Counted from the first letter of the stretch, positions 42,331-52,410 are shown. The stretch: 64,000 nucleotides of DNA from Streptomyces katrae (GCF_002028425.1 NZ_CP020042.1:2790001-2854000), one strand, 5' to 3'. A program made the numbers and translations. The notes: generated by a model from the letters alone, not told the origin.

Positions 42331-44403
42331 CTACTGGCGGGTTGTGGACAACCTCGTCCCCCCTGCGGAGACGGCCGCGTACTGCTCCCGGACCTCCCGG
42401 TAGCGCAGCAGCTCGGCCGCCACCGGCTCCAGCACCCGGGCCCGTCCGCAGCCGGCCGCCGCCTGACGCAGCCTCCGCTCGGCGTCCTGCCCGTACCTGC
42501 GCGCAGGTCCGCGGGCCGCCATCGAACAGGCCCACTCCACCAGCGGCCCACCGACGATGCCCGCCACCATGAACAGCACGGGCGGCAGCAGCTTCGGCTC
42601 CAGGACCCCGGCGATCTGCCCGACCAGCCACAGCCCGCCGAAGATCTGCACCAGCGTCATCGCGGCCTGCGCCAGTACCGCAGCCGGCCACCAGGCGGGC
42701 CGCGGCGGCTTCGCCCCGGGCGCCGGAACGGCCGCGCCGAGGGTCACGGCCAGCTCGTCCAGGGCCTCCGGCAGCAGGGCGGCCCCGCGCACCGCGGTCT
42801 CCCGTACGGCCTGCGCCCAGGGCTCGGGCAGCCCGACGGCCGCCTCGTCCGCGACGGTCCGCACGGCCTGCTCCACCCGCTGCCGGGCGGTCACCTCCTC
42901 CTCGGCGGGCATGGCCGCGGCGGGCGTCGTGGAGCGGCCGATCACCGCCAGGGCGGACAGGCCGGCCAGCGAACGGGGGGCGCGCCGGCTCTCGTACCAG
43001 CGCCACAGCCGCAGCCAGGGCGTGCCGCAGGCCTTACCGGCGTTGCGCCGCCAGGCCCGTTCGGCGGCGAGGCCGGCCGCGTACGCCCCGACGGCCTCGG
43101 CCAGCCGGTCCTCGAACTCGGCGCGCGCCGCCTCGCCGATCTCGGGCCCGGAGGGTCCGTTGTGCCTGTCGGCCACGTACAGCGGGCGCAGGCGAGTGGC
43201 GGCCCGGTCGACGTCGGCGGCGATCCGCCGGGTCGCGGCGCCCTTCTCCTGGGTGAACTGTCCCAGCAGCTCGCGCAGTTCCCCGACCCCTTCACCCGTC
43301 AGGGCGGACAGTCCGAGGACGGTGGCGCCGGGCTCGCCGTGCTCGCCGAGCGCGATGCCGTCCTCGTCGAGAAGCCTGCGCAGGTCGTCCAGGACCAGGT
43401 CGGCCGCCTCTCCGGGGAGCCGGTCCACCTGGTTCAGGACGACGAACGTCACCTCCGCGTGCCCGGCCAGCGGTCTCAGGTACCGCTCGTGCAGGACGGC
43501 GTCCGCGTACTTCTCCGGGTCGACCACCCAGATCACGGCGTCGACCAGGGCCAGCACCCGGTCGACGTGTTCGCGGTGCACGCCGAGCGCCGAGTCCAGG
43601 TCGGGCAGGTCGACGAGGACCATCCCGCGCAGCGCCTCGGCTTCGGGGGTCTCGCGGGGGCGGCGGCGCAGCCGTCCGGGGATCTCCAGCCGGTCCAGCA
43701 GTCCCGCGGCTCCGTCCGACCAGCTGCAGGCGATCGGCGCGGCGGTGGTCGGACGGCGCAGCCCGGTCTCGGAGATCTGCACTCCTGCGAGTGCGTTGAA
43801 GAGCGTGGACTTGCCGCTTCCGGTGGCTCCGGCAACGGCGACGACGGTGTGCTGGGCGGACAGACCCCGGCGTGCGGCCGCCTCGTCGAGGACCCGGCCG
43901 GCTTCGGCGAGGGTCTTTCCGTCGAGGCGGGTGCGGGAGAGTCCGACCAGCTGGCGCAGCGCGTCGAGGCGGCTGCGCAGGGCCTGGGCCTCGGGGCTGA
44001 GCGGGGGCGCGGGGGCCTTGCCGCCGTCGCTCCCGGCGCCGGAGACGGCGCGGACGAGGGCTTCTTCGCCCGCGTCCGCCTCCTCGTCCAGCCCCTCGGC
44101 GGCGAGTTCGTCCTCGGCTCCGCCTGAACGGGCCCTTCCGAAACCCCCCTTGCGGGTGGTCCGGGAGCGCGAGCGGGCGATGAACCCGTCGTCCCAGCGG
44201 TCGGCCGCCCGTTCGGCGGCGCGGTCGCCGGTACGGCCGTCCGTGCGCTCGGGGTCGGCGCCGGTGCCGGCGGAGCGGTCGCGGGCACCCGCCCGGTCGC
44301 GGTCACCGGCCCGGTCGCGCAGGCGCACCCCGTCCCCGGCCTGGTCGCGGACGTGGTCACGGTCTCCGGCCCGATCGCGGTCACGGTCGGTCAAGGCGGT
44401 CAC
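42331..44403 (-). CDS. dynB: Dynamin-like GTPase DynB
   Basis: 690 residues from 44403. The N-terminus is a charged Asp/Arg repeat (DRDRDRAGDRDHVRDQAGD, residues 6-45). The GTPase domain has the P-loop GATGSGKSTLFNAL, switch II DLPDLDS and the NQVD motif. Two transmembrane helices are near the C-terminus (about 575-630), as in DynB, the membrane-anchored partner of DynA. Both stabilise FtsZ rings at sporulation septa in Streptomyces. It starts 4 bp after dynA. The Asp/Arg repeat may vary in length between strains. Confidence 0.88.
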   Translation of the reverse strand: MTALTDRDRDRAGDRDHVRDQAGDGVRLRDRAGDRDRAGARDRSAGTGADPERTDGRTGDRAAERAADRWDDGFIARSRSRTTRKGGFGRARSGGAEDELAAEGLDEEADAGEEALVRAVSGAGSDGGKAPAPPLSPEAQALRSRLDALRQLVGLSRTRLDGKTLAEAGRVLDEAAARRGLSAQHTVVAVAGATGSGKSTLFNALAGVQISETGLRRPTTAAPIACSWSDGAAGLLDRLEIPGRLRRRPRETPEAEALRGMVLVDLPDLDSALGVHREHVDRVLALVDAVIWVVDPEKYADAVLHERYLRPLAGHAEVTFVVLNQVDRLPGEAADLVLDDLRRLLDEDGIALGEHGEPGATVLGLSALTGEGVGELRELLGQFTQEKGAATRRIAADVDRAATRLRPLYVADRHNGPSGPEIGEAARAEFEDRLAEAVGAYAAGLAAERAWRRNAGKACGTPWLRLWRWYESRRAPRSLAGLSALAVIGRSTTPAAAMPAEEEVTARQRVEQAVRTVADEAAVGLPEPWAQAVRETAVRGAALLPEALDELAVTLGAAVPAPGAKPPRPAWWPAAVLAQAAMTLVQIFGGLWLVGQIAGVLEPKLLPPVLFMVAGIVGGPLVEWACSMAARGPARRYGQDAERRLRQAAAGCGRARVLEPVAAELLRYREVREQYAAVSAGGTRLSTTRQ

Positions 44404-44407
44404 CCCC

Positions 44408-46027
44408 TCACCTCTCCTTCTGCAGTACGGACAGCGCCGCGATCAGCTCGGCCTGTGGTTCCGGGGTCACTTCGAGCGCCTGGAGCGGGGCGAGGCGGCG
44501 GTCCCGTTCGGCGCGCAGGACCTGGTCGAGGTGGTCGCTGACCAGTTCCCCGCCCCGGTCGCGCAGACGTACGGCGGCCTGGACACCGATCCGTTCGGCC
44601 AGCTTCTCCCCTGCTGGGCGGGCCCGTTTGCCGCCGAGGAGGGCGGCGACGAGCAGGGCGGCGATGCCGTCGGGGTCGGGTTCGGGCTGCTTGTCGAGCT
44701 TGGCGACCTCCTCCTCGGCGAGTTCCTCCAGTACGCGCCGCCAGCGCCGTACGGCCATGCCGATACGTTCCGCCGCCTCCCGGTCGGGTCCGGGCAGCGG
44801 GAGCGCCCCGGCGGCCGGTTCGCGGCGCCACACCTCGGCGATGCGCTCGTCGGCGGCGGCGACGGCGCACTGGAGCAGCGCGGCGAGGGATTCGGCGAGG
44901 GAGTCGAGGAGTTCGTCGGCGCTGGTGTCGAGGGGGTAACCGCGCCAGCGGGTGAGGGCGTCCCCGGCGAGGACCGCGCCGCTGTCGAGGCGGCCCTGCA
45001 CCCGCTTGCCCTCCCTCTTGTACGCCTCCTCGACGGCCGAGGTCAGCCGGACGGCGGCGGCGTGCTGGGCGGCGACGGCGGAGGCCAGCTCGGGCATGCG
45101 GCGCCGGAGGGAGTCGAGCGCGCCGAGTGCGGTGCGGCCGACGGCGTACTGCCGGGCGGCCGGGTCCTGGACGTGGTGGCCGAGCCAGGCGAGCAGCGGG
45201 GCGACGGCGCTGGCGGGCAGCAGTCCGCCGCCGCCGGCCGACTCGGGCAGCTCCGGCACCGTGAACCGTGGTACGTCGCCCAGCCCGGCCCGGGTGAGCA
45301 GCGCCCCGTACTGGCGTGAGACGTCGGCGAGCACCTGGTGCGGGACGCGGTCCAGGACGATGATCAGGGTGGCGTTGTACTGCTTGGCGGTGCGCAGCAG
45401 GTGCCAGGGGATGGCGTCGGCGTACCGCGATGCGGTGGTGACCATGACCCAGACGTCGGCGGCGCAGATCAGCTGGGCGGCGAGGGTCCGGTTCTCGACG
45501 ACGAGGGAGTCGATGTCCGGGGCGTCGAGGAGGGCGAGGCCGCGCGGGAGGGTGGAGACGGTCTCGATCCGCAGTTCGCGGGTCGGGGCGCCGCGGCGCG
45601 TTCCGGGCGGGCGGCCCTTGCGGGTGGGGAGCGGGTCCTCCTCGTCCTGGGGTGCCCATACGCGCATGAGGTCGGGCAGGACCCGCATTCCGGCGAACCA
45701 GTGGTGGTCGTCCGGGTGGCAGACGAGCACCGGGGTGCGGGTGGTGGGGCGCAGCACTCCGGCTTCGCTGACCTTGCGGCCGACGAGGGAGTTGACGAGG
45801 GTGGACTTACCGGCTCCGGTGGATCCGCCGATGACGGCGAGCATCGGCGCCTCGGGCGCCTTGAGCCGGGGTACGAGGTAGTCGTCGAGCTGCGCGAGCA
45901 GCTCGGCTCTGGTCTGGCGGGCGCGCGGGGCGCCGGGCAGGGGCAGCGGCAGACGCACGGACGCGACCCGGTCGCGCAGGGCGGACAGGGCATCGAGCAG
46001 CTGAGGCCGAACATCCAAGGTCACCAC
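44408..46027 (-). CDS. dynA: Dynamin-like GTPase DynA
   Basis: 539 residues from a GTG at 46027 (the next GTG codon is equally possible). P-loop [17 protein letters not shown], switch [11 protein letters not shown], then a long helical stalk (about 270-530). No membrane helix. The order dynA-dynB-ssbB on one strand matches the sporulation division operon of Streptomyces. No clear ribosome binding site is seen; a TATAAG about 30-40 bp upstream on the minus strand could be the -10. Confidence 0.88.
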   Translation of the reverse strand: MVTLDVRPQLLDALSALRDRVASVRLPLPLPGAPRARQTRAELLAQLDDYLVPRLKAPEAPMLAVIGGSTGAGKSTLVNSLVGRKVSEAGVLRPTTRTPVLVCHPDDHHWFAGMRVLPDLMRVWAPQDEEDPLPTRKGRPPGTRRGAPTRELRIETVSTLPRGLALLDAPDIDSLVVENRTLAAQLICAADVWVMVTTASRYADAIPWHLLRTAKQYNATLIIVLDRVPHQVLADVSRQYGALLTRAGLGDVPRFTVPELPESAGGGGLLPASAVAPLLAWLGHHVQDPAARQYAVGRTALGALDSLRRRMPELASAVAAQHAAAVRLTSAVEEAYKREGKRVQGRLDSGAVLAGDALTRWRGYPLDTSADELLDSLAESLAALLQCAVAAADERIAEVWRREPAAGALPLPGPDREAAERIGMAVRRWRRVLEELAEEEVAKLDKQPEPDPDGIAALLVAALLGGKRARPAGEKLAERIGVQAAVRLRDRGGELVSDHLDQVLRAERDRRLAPLQALEVTPEPQAELIAALSVLQKER

Positions 46028-46348
46028 ATGCGAAGAATGCCCAATTTAGGACCATTTTTGAAGCTTATACGCCCTCTGCGCGCCGACCGCGACTCCTGTG
46101 GGACATCATGGACACGGAGGACGAGTGGGACGCAGGCATAACGAGTGCACAACACCGAGGCCGCCGCGGCGCAAAAGCGGTGCGAGAATCGCACCTGCCT
46201 GCGATTATCGGGACCGCTTCACCGAACCTCCACAACGTGGCACGCGAGGGAAGCAACCGGGACAAGGCAACCGGAGCCCTATCCTTGACCCGGCACGACC
46301 GCAGTCCCACCCCCACCAAGGGGCTCCAGGCCACCACGGTCACCACCG
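46028..46348. other. Intergenic region between dynA and tRNA-Arg
   Basis: 320 bp that must contain the divergent promoters of dynA and the tRNA. On the minus strand TATAAG lies about 40 bp before dynA. On the plus strand TTGACC (46285-46290) could be a -35 for the tRNA, but its -10 is poor. Open frames crossing this region have no coding character. Confidence 0.5.
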
Positions 46349-46421
46349 GCCCCCGTAGCTCAGTGGATAGAGCAGGCGCCTTCTAAGCGCTTGGCCGCAG
46401 GTTCGAGTCCTGCCGGGGGCA
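46349..46421 (+). tRNA. tRNA-Arg, anticodon UCU
   Basis: A complete 73-nt cloverleaf. Acceptor GCCCCCG pairs with CGGGGGC, the D arm is GCTC/GAGC, the anticodon stem GGCGC/GCGCT has loop CTTCTAA (anticodon TCT, reading AGA), and the T arm is GCAGG-TTCGAGT-CCTGC. The discriminator is A and CCA is not encoded. AGA is rare in this genome type. No direct repeat of its 3' end is seen nearby. Confidence 0.96.
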
Positions 46422-46545
46422 CTCTTCTTCCCTCTTCGCCGAGGAGCCCTGCCCGGCGTCCCTACAGGACGCCGTCCACGGCTGGCGAAAAATCACCCGA
46501 CCGGATCCTTGCAGGCGCAAAACGGCCGTCGCCCGGATGGGCGGC

Positions 46546-47061
46546 TCAGGGCGCCGTCGACTGCGCCGGGCCGGTTTCCCCGGTGGCTCCGAAGGCCCTG
46601 ACCGCCTGGTAGTAGGTCCAGGCCGTGCCGTCGCAGGAGGCCTTTCTCGCACCCGAGTACCGCGCGCAGACCCGTTCGAGGTCCGCGTGGAAGGCGGCGT
46701 CCAGCCGGGACTTGTTGGCCTGGAACGCTCCCGCCGCGCGGTAGTTGCGGTAGCCGAAGTCGTGGCGGGCGCACGCGGCGCGGAAGGGGAAGCCGAAGGG
46801 GTTGTCCGGGGAGGTCGTGCAGTAGTCCGTCGACCAGTCGAACCCGTACGCGGCCCAGTCGGCCGGGTGCGCGCGCGCCCCGAGCCAGGCGTCCTGGCTG
46901 GCCGCGGCGGTCTGCGTCCAGCGGCTCAGTACCTGCGGCTTGTCCGCCGGGACCGCCGGGACCGCGGAAGCGGGGGAGGCGAGGAGGAGCAGGGCGGCCG
47001 TGACAGCCGGTGCGACAGCGGGGAAGGGGCGCGCGGGGAGGGGAAGGGGGCGGCGGCGCAT
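46546..47061 (-). CDS. Secreted prokaryotic phospholipase A2
   Basis: 171 residues with a signal peptide (MRRRPLPLPARPF then a hydrophobic core ending in SPASAVP). The catalytic region is DYCTTSPDNPFGFPFRAACARHDFGYRNY, with the conserved CxxHD-type His-Asp pair. Two further cysteines suggest disulfides. It releases fatty acids from phospholipids outside the cell and needs calcium. Confidence 0.92.
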   Translation of the reverse strand: MRRRPLPLPARPFPAVAPAVTAALLLLASPASAVPAVPADKPQVLSRWTQTAAASQDAWLGARAHPADWAAYGFDWSTDYCTTSPDNPFGFPFRAACARHDFGYRNYRAAGAFQANKSRLDAAFHADLERVCARYSGARKASCDGTAWTYYQAVRAFGATGETGPAQSTAP

Positions 47062-47304
47062 GGGCGTTCCTGCGGGGGCGCGGCGGCGGGCGACGGCCGC
47101 TTCGGTGGTGAGGGCCTTCGCCGCACCGGGAGTTGACCGGGGCTGCCCCTATAACGCGGCCCGGCCCCGGGCGTTCCTGCCCGCGGCGGGTTGACCGCGC
47201 CCGGGACCACTCTCAGGTATGAGTCCGTGTGCGACTTCCGGCAGAGCCGAAGTTGATACCGGGGAGGGACGCGCGCACTGCCTCCGCCGCGAACACTTGT
47301 CGGT

Positions 47305-47847
47305 ATGAACCGCCGTCCGCTCGTCATCGCCGCAGCCATCGTGGGAGCCCTCGCCACCGCGGCCTTCGCGCTGCCCAACCTCCCGCCCAACCCGCTCACC
47401 AACGCCCTCAACGACCGGTTCTTCAAGGAGAAGGGCCGGCACTTCGCGACCGCCGGCGCCGCCGAGGCGCACACCCGGGCGGACCGGACCCTGGCGCTGC
47501 CCAGCTGGATGCCGAGGGACGCCACCGACATACGGATCCAGGCCCGCGCCGACGGCAAGGCCCGGCTCATCCGGTTCACCCTCGGAAAGACGCCCCTCGA
47601 CGGACCGCAGTGCCCGGCGGAGCCCCCGAAGCAGGCGGGCGGCCCCCGGCTGGGCGCCCGCTGGTGGCCGCGCGACATCCGGTCCGAGGAGCGGCCCGAG
47701 TGCCGCGACCGCTACCAGTACCAGGTGTCGGTGCGCGGCAAGAAGGTCTACGCCTGGACCGACGGAACGCCCTCTCCGGGGTCCCGAATACCGGAGGGCA
47801 CACCGGCCGGCCCCGGCTCCGGGGCCGTCCCGGCCGTGCGCCGCTGA
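47305..47847 (+). CDS. Hypothetical exported protein
   Basis: 180 residues from the ATG at 47305. The N-terminus is an uncleaved or signal helix (LVIAAAIVGALATAAFALP). The rest is hydrophilic with a recognisable core (LPSWMPRDATDIRIQARADG) and the two halves joined by Cys-containing segments (GPQCPAE, RPECRDRYQYQV). It is a conserved streptomycete secreted or membrane protein of unknown role. It ends 4 bp from the convergent hydrolase gene. Confidence 0.75.
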   Translation: MNRRPLVIAAAIVGALATAAFALPNLPPNPLTNALNDRFFKEKGRHFATAGAAEAHTRADRTLALPSWMPRDATDIRIQARADGKARLIRFTLGKTPLDGPQCPAEPPKQAGGPRLGARWWPRDIRSEERPECRDRYQYQVSVRGKKVYAWTDGTPSPGSRIPEGTPAGPGSGAVPAVRR

Positions 47848-47851
47848 CGGA

Positions 47852-48622
47852 TCAGTCCCGTACGAGCGCCTCGGCCGCGGCCCGCGCGAAGCCCTCGGGA
47901 TTGTCCAGCATGATGTTGTGCCCGCAGTCGGGGACGGGGACGACGGCGACCCCGGCGGCCTCCAGGGCCTCGGCCCCGGCGGGGGCACCGTCCGCCTCCG
48001 GGTGGAGGAAGCTGCGCGGGACCTTCAGCTCCAGCAGCAGCTCGCGCATGGTCGGCGTCGTACCGGCGGCGAGGTGCACGGCGCTGCGGTACAGCCCGGT
48101 GCGGCCCGCCATCCGCATGGTCGACCACCAGTGGGCGCCGACCCGGTCGCGGACCTCGGCCCAGCCGCCGGCCAGGAACTCCTCCTCCGTGTAGGAGGCG
48201 ATCCCGCTGCTGCCGGCCGTGCCCGGAGTGGGCGGGAGGGGGTCGAGGTTGGCGTCGGCCAGGACGAGGCGGGAGACCAGCCCCGGGTGCCGGGCGGCCA
48301 GCACGATGGCCACCGCGCCGCCCATGCTGTGGGCGATCACCTCGGCCGCGCCGACGCCGGCGGCGGTGAGCGCCTGCGCCACGGTGTCGGCGTGCGCTTC
48401 GAGGGTGTACGGGAAGGCCTCGGGCCGGTCGCTGTGCCCGTGCCCGAGGAAGTCGAGCAGCAGCGAGCGCCGCCCGGCCAGTCTCGGGTGGACGGCACTC
48501 GCCGCGAAGTAGGCGGGGGCGGTGGCGCCGAGGCCGTGCAGGTAGACGCGGGCCGGCTCCTCTCCCGGGAGTTCGACCCAGCGGATCCGGTCGCCTTCCG
48601 GCGTCACGACGGCACTGCGCAC
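47852..48622 (-). CDS. Alpha/beta hydrolase
   Basis: 256 residues from the GTG at 48622, with GGGGGGA eight bases upstream; longer starts add non-conserved residues. The nucleophile elbow is IAHSMGGAVA, the oxyanion segment YLHGLGATAPA, and the catalytic histidine PDCGHNIM. Substrate unknown. It is divergent from the phosphopantetheinyl transferase gene. Confidence 0.9.
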   Translation of the reverse strand: MRSAVVTPEGDRIRWVELPGEEPARVYLHGLGATAPAYFAASAVHPRLAGRRSLLLDFLGHGHSDRPEAFPYTLEAHADTVAQALTAAGVGAAEVIAHSMGGAVAIVLAARHPGLVSRLVLADANLDPLPPTPGTAGSSGIASYTEEEFLAGGWAEVRDRVGAHWWSTMRMAGRTGLYRSAVHLAAGTTPTMRELLLELKVPRSFLHPEADGAPAGAEALEAAGVAVVPVPDCGHNIMLDNPEGFARAAAEALVRD

Positions 48623-48704
48623 GGTGTGTTTCCCCCCAGTTGTCCACGGTGATATCGAGCACGAGGTTAACCGGGACACCGACCACCCCCACTACTCTCG
48701 TGAG

Positions 48705-49406
48705 GTGATCGAGGAACTGAACCAACTCGGCGGTACGGCACCGCGGACCGGGGGCCTCCCGACGGGTTCCCGGGTGGCGGTGTGGTCGCTGGACACCACG
48801 CGCGGGGTGATCGGCGGCCACGAGGCCGAAGAGGCCGAGGCGTTGCTGGACGCCGACGAGCGGAAGCGGGCGGGCCGTCTGGTGCGGTCCGGCGACCGGC
48901 GCACCTACCTGGCCTCGCACCTGGGGCTGCGGGTGCTGCTCGGCGCGTACCTGGGGAGGGCCCCCGAGGAGGTCCGCTTCGTCCGTGAGGACTGCCTGAA
49001 CTGCGGCGGCCCGCACGGCCGGCCCGCGGTGGCCGGGGGCGGGGTCCACTTCTCCCTGTCCCACAGCCACGGCCTGGCGTACTTCGCCTTCGCAGCGGTG
49101 CCGGTGGGCGTGGACGTGGAGGGGCTGCCCAACGCGGGGGCGGTGGCCGACGTCCTGAGCAGCCTGCACCCGGCGGAGGCGGCCGAGATCACCGCCCTGC
49201 CGGAGGAAGAGCGGCGGGCGGCGCTGGCCCGGGTGTGGTCCCGCAAGGAGGCCTGCCTCAAGGCCACCGGGGCGGGCCTCGCCAACGGCCTGGTCGAGCC
49301 GTACGTCGGCGCGGCTCCCACCCCCGCCCGAGTGCCGGGCTGGACCCTGAGGGACCTCACGGCACCCCCCGCCTACGCCGCCGCACTGGCCCTGCGCACG
49401 CCCTGA
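48705..49406 (+). CDS. 4'-phosphopantetheinyl transferase (Sfp type)
   Basis: 233 residues from the GTG at 48705 (IEELNQLGG); no clear ribosome binding site, so it may be leaderless. Motifs: FSLSHSHGLAYFAF, VGVDVEGL with magnesium ligands, and WSRKEACLKATGAGL. It attaches the phosphopantetheine arm of CoA to carrier proteins. No polyketide or peptide synthetase is nearby, so it probably serves distant pathways. Confidence 0.92.
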   Translation: MIEELNQLGGTAPRTGGLPTGSRVAVWSLDTTRGVIGGHEAEEAEALLDADERKRAGRLVRSGDRRTYLASHLGLRVLLGAYLGRAPEEVRFVREDCLNCGGPHGRPAVAGGGVHFSLSHSHGLAYFAFAAVPVGVDVEGLPNAGAVADVLSSLHPAEAAEITALPEEERRAALARVWSRKEACLKATGAGLANGLVEPYVGAAPTPARVPGWTLRDLTAPPAYAAALALRTP

Positions 49407-49709
49407 CGGGCGCAGGGCCTGACCGGCGGCCTGGCAGACGCACGGCCTGACGGGTAGTAGGCCCGCCGCCGGCGTCCGCCCAGCCGGACGGACGACCGGA
49501 CGGGCGGGTACAGGCGCAGCCTCCGGCATGCCGGATCCCGGGGGCGGAATCCCGCCCGGCCTGGCTCCGCCCGGCGGGCGGCCCCACGATGGCGGGGCCC
49601 CGGGGCGGGGGGCGCGGGGGTGGCGGCGCGCCCGGGTTGGGGGTGTGTCGTGCGGCCAGTCGGCGCACCCTCCGCGCGGCGGCGGCGGGGCGGGCCGAGC
49701 ATCGGGCGC
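49407..49709 (+). other. Gap before the subtilase gene
   Basis: 300 bp of very GC-rich sequence with short inverted repeats (for example GGGCGGAATCCCGCCC near 49544). No gene or clear promoter could be assigned. Confidence 0.4.
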
Positions 49710-50906
49710 ATGACCGTGATGACCGCGCTCCTCCCGGCCGCAGCCCTGCTGGCGGCGGCCACCGTGCTGCCCCCGCAGCCCGCCGCACACGCCGCCGGCG
49801 CCGATACGCCCACCGCGCCCTACGTCGTCGTCCTCAAGGACGCCGCCGCCCGCGCCCCGGCCCGTGCCCTGGCCGCCGAGGCGACGGAGGCCGGTGACCG
49901 GGTGGACGCGGTCTACGACACCGCGCTCAGCGGGTTCGCCGTGACCACCACCGCGGCCCGGGCCGCCGCGCTGGCCGCCGACCCCCGGGTGGCCTCCGTC
50001 GAGCCGGACACGGTGTACCGGATCTCCGACTCCGCCGCCGGCACCCCCGGGAGCCAGCCGCAGGCGCCCTGGCACCTCGACCGGCTCGACCAGCGCGCGC
50101 TGCCCCTCGACGGCTCGTACGCCTACCCCACCACCGGCGCGGGCATCACGGTCTACGTGGTCGACACCGGGATCAACACCCTCCACCAGGAGTTCGGCGG
50201 CCGCGCCCGCACCGGCTACAACGCGCTGTGGATGGAGGGCTCCGCCGACTGCAACGGCCACGGCACGCACGTCGCGGCCACCGTCGGCGGGGCCACCTAC
50301 GGGGTCGCGAAGGGGGTCTCCCTGGTCGGGGTGAAGGTGGCCGACTGCCGGGGCGACGCGCGGCTGTCGCACATCCTGCGCGGCCTCGACTGGATGGTGA
50401 AGGACGTCGTCCGCGGCGGCTTCCCGCTGCGTCCCGCCGTCGCCAACATGAGCCTGGGCGGCTCCCGCAGCCACTCCATGGACGCCGCCGTCATCCGCGC
50501 CGCCGCCTACGGGATCACCGTCACCGTGGCCGCCGGCAACGAGGGCCGCGACGCCTGCAACGGCTCCCCCTCCGGCGTGCCGCAGGCCCTCACCGTCGCC
50601 GCCACCGACGCGGCCGACCACCACCCGTCCTTCTCCAACCACGGCCCCTGCGTGGACCTCTCGGCGCCGGGCGTGGCCGTCGTCTCCGCCTGGAAGGGGT
50701 CCACGACGGCCCTCGCCCGGGCCACCGGCACCTCCATGGCCGCCCCGCACGCCGCGGGCGCCGCCGCCCTGCTCCTGGCCGGCGGCACGGTGCACTCCCC
50801 CGAGCAGGTCCGTGCGGCCCTGGTCCGCGACGCCGCCCCGGGCCTGATCACGGACCTGCCCGCCGGCACCCCGAACCTGCTCCTCCAGGTACCGAAGGGG
50901 CCCTGA
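49710..50906 (+). CDS. Secreted S8 subtilisin-like protease
   Basis: 398 residues from the ATG at 49710. Signal peptide to about residue 28, an I9 propeptide (PYVVVLKDAAAR, AVTTTAARAAALAADPRVASVEPD), then the catalytic domain with the triad in VVDTGIN, NGHGTHVA and GTSMAAPH. Two extra cysteines near the active site (SADCNGH, VADCRGD) suggest a disulfide. Secreted and self-processed. Confidence 0.95.
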   Translation: MTVMTALLPAAALLAAATVLPPQPAAHAAGADTPTAPYVVVLKDAAARAPARALAAEATEAGDRVDAVYDTALSGFAVTTTAARAAALAADPRVASVEPDTVYRISDSAAGTPGSQPQAPWHLDRLDQRALPLDGSYAYPTTGAGITVYVVDTGINTLHQEFGGRARTGYNALWMEGSADCNGHGTHVAATVGGATYGVAKGVSLVGVKVADCRGDARLSHILRGLDWMVKDVVRGGFPLRPAVANMSLGGSRSHSMDAAVIRAAAYGITVTVAAGNEGRDACNGSPSGVPQALTVAATDAADHHPSFSNHGPCVDLSAPGVAVVSAWKGSTTALARATGTSMAAPHAAGAAALLLAGGTVHSPEQVRAALVRDAAPGLITDLPAGTPNLLLQVPKGP

Positions 50907-50922
50907 GCCCGGGCCGCCGGTC

Positions 50923-51034
50923 ACCGACCGGTCGGTATCCGATGTCCCGTCCGACCGGGTCTGATGGGACATCAATGTCTGTGTGCTTCGCACCCGGGCA
51001 ATCCATTGACTTCTCTGCACCGCGACGCGTCAAT
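50923..51034. promoter_or_regulatory. Cluster of palindromes upstream of the WxL-like module
   Basis: ACCGACCGGTCGGT (50923-50936) is a perfect 14-bp palindrome. GATGTCCC (50941-50948) pairs with GGGACATC (50966-50973). ATTGAC (51005-51010) pairs with GTCAAT (51029-51034) and includes a possible -35. The stretch lies between the subtilase stop and the surface protein start. It may combine a terminator with operator sites. Confidence 0.5.
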
Positions 51035-51114
51035 GACGGCCATCCGCACCGGCTCGGCCTCCCCCACACAGCGGGTGGGGGGAGGGTTCGTCATGACGAA
51101 GGAGTCGCGACCCA

Positions 51115-52410
51115 GTGAGTTCGAGAACGCTCAAACGAAGAGTGCTGGCCGGGGCGGGCGCCCTGTCCCTGGCCCTGACGGGCGGCGTCGTGGCCCTGAC
51201 CGGGCCGGCGCAGGCCGCGACCAAGACCACTCCCGTCCCCGTGAAGTGCGTCGCCCCCGCCCCGCAGCCGGGCGCGAACGGCAGCCAGGACTACACGATC
51301 ACGGTGCCGGACACCGCCAAGGCGGGCGAGACCGTACCGATCACCATCGACCCGGGCGAGACCCCCGTCATCCCGATGTTCACCATCGACACGGTGAACA
51401 CCATCAAGGCGAAGCTGCTCGTCGGCGGGGTCGCCCAGACGGTCACCAGCCCCGCCGTCCCCAGCCACCAGGAAGCGAACAAGAAGTCCGACCCGCCCGC
51501 CTTCTCCGGCACGGTCAAGATCCCGGACGGCAGCGAGGGCACCACCGTCCAGATCACCATCGACCAGGTGGTCACCGACGCCGACCTCGGCGGCACGGTC
51601 TACACCACCACCTGCACCCCCGACCCGCGCCCCAGCGCCTCCGTCGGCTCGATCGCCGTCGAAGCCCTCCCCAAGGACCCGGTCACCACCAGGCTGACGC
51701 CCAACAGCGGCAAGGCGGGTACGGCCGTCGTCGCCACCGGCGCCAACTTCCCGGCCGGCCCGGTCACCTGCTCCGCCCTCCTCGCGGGCGCCGCCACCGG
51801 TGACACCGGCACCGGCACCGCCGACGCCTCCGGCGCCGCCACCTGCAACATCACCGTCACGAAGAAGGCCGACGCCATCAAGATCGACGGCTCGGTCCCG
51901 CCGGCCAAGCCCTTCGTGTTCGTCGAGGAGCAGGCCGGCGTCAAGAACCCGGTGGACGTCGAGGTGCTGCCCGGGCCGCTGGCCCTCGGCCCGAAGGACG
52001 GCCAGCCCGCCGTCAGCTTCGGCTCGGTGACCATCAACGGCAAGGCCCAGTCGGTGTTCGGCGCGTTCAACGCCGCGACCGTCCAGGACTTCCGCGGCGG
52101 CACCCTCGGCTGGGACGTGACGGCGACCCGTACACCGTTCCTGAACGAGACGACGGGCCACGCCATGGCCAAGGCGCAGCTCGGCATCCAGCCGTCCTGC
52201 ACGGTGACCAACCCCGACAGCCCCAGCACCTGCTCCGCGGGCGCGCCGGGCGCGATCACGGAGACCCCGATGAAGGTCGCCTCGCAGGCGGCCGGCGGTG
52301 ACGAGCTGACCGGCGGCGAGTTCGCCGTGGGCGGCGCGGCGATGCTCCAGCTGCCGCCGTTCATGTTCGCCGACACCTACCGGTCGGTCGTGACCTTCTC
52401 GATCGCCTGA
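51115..52410 (+). CDS. Secreted WxL-like surface protein
   Basis: 431 residues from the GTG at 51115, after AAGGAG. The signal peptide ends near GPAQAATK. The middle holds two Ig-like beta regions (DYTITVPDTAKAGETVPITIDPG; TRLTPNSGKAGTAVVATGANFPAG). The C-terminal part resembles a WxL domain (GTLGWDVTATRTPF and a final PPFMFADTYRSVVTFSIA). WxL proteins of Firmicutes bind the cell wall non-covalently together with DUF916 partners, and such a partner is the next gene. The assignment is by pattern only. Confidence 0.65.
   Translation: MSSRTLKRRVLAGAGALSLALTGGVVALTGPAQAATKTTPVPVKCVAPAPQPGANGSQDYTITVPDTAKAGETVPITIDPGETPVIPMFTIDTVNTIKAKLLVGGVAQTVTSPAVPSHQEANKKSDPPAFSGTVKIPDGSEGTTVQITIDQVVTDADLGGTVYTTTCTPDPRPSASVGSIAVEALPKDPVTTRLTPNSGKAGTAVVATGANFPAGPVTCSALLAGAATGDTGTGTADASGAATCNITVTKKADAIKIDGSVPPAKPFVFVEEQAGVKNPVDVEVLPGPLALGPKDGQPAVSFGSVTINGKAQSVFGAFNAATVQDFRGGTLGWDVTATRTPFLNETTGHAMAKAQLGIQPSCTVTNPDSPSTCSAGAPGAITETPMKVASQAAGGDELTGGEFAVGGAAMLQLPPFMFADTYRSVVTFSIA

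Noticed and set aside
46108..46386. 92-residue plus-strand open frame upstream of and across the tRNA
   Set aside because: It overlaps the tRNA gene and has no coding bias or ribosome binding site.
46349..46421. tRNA-Arg as an integration site
   Set aside because: tRNA genes often host islands, but I found no repeat of its 3' end downstream and the following genes look chromosomal.
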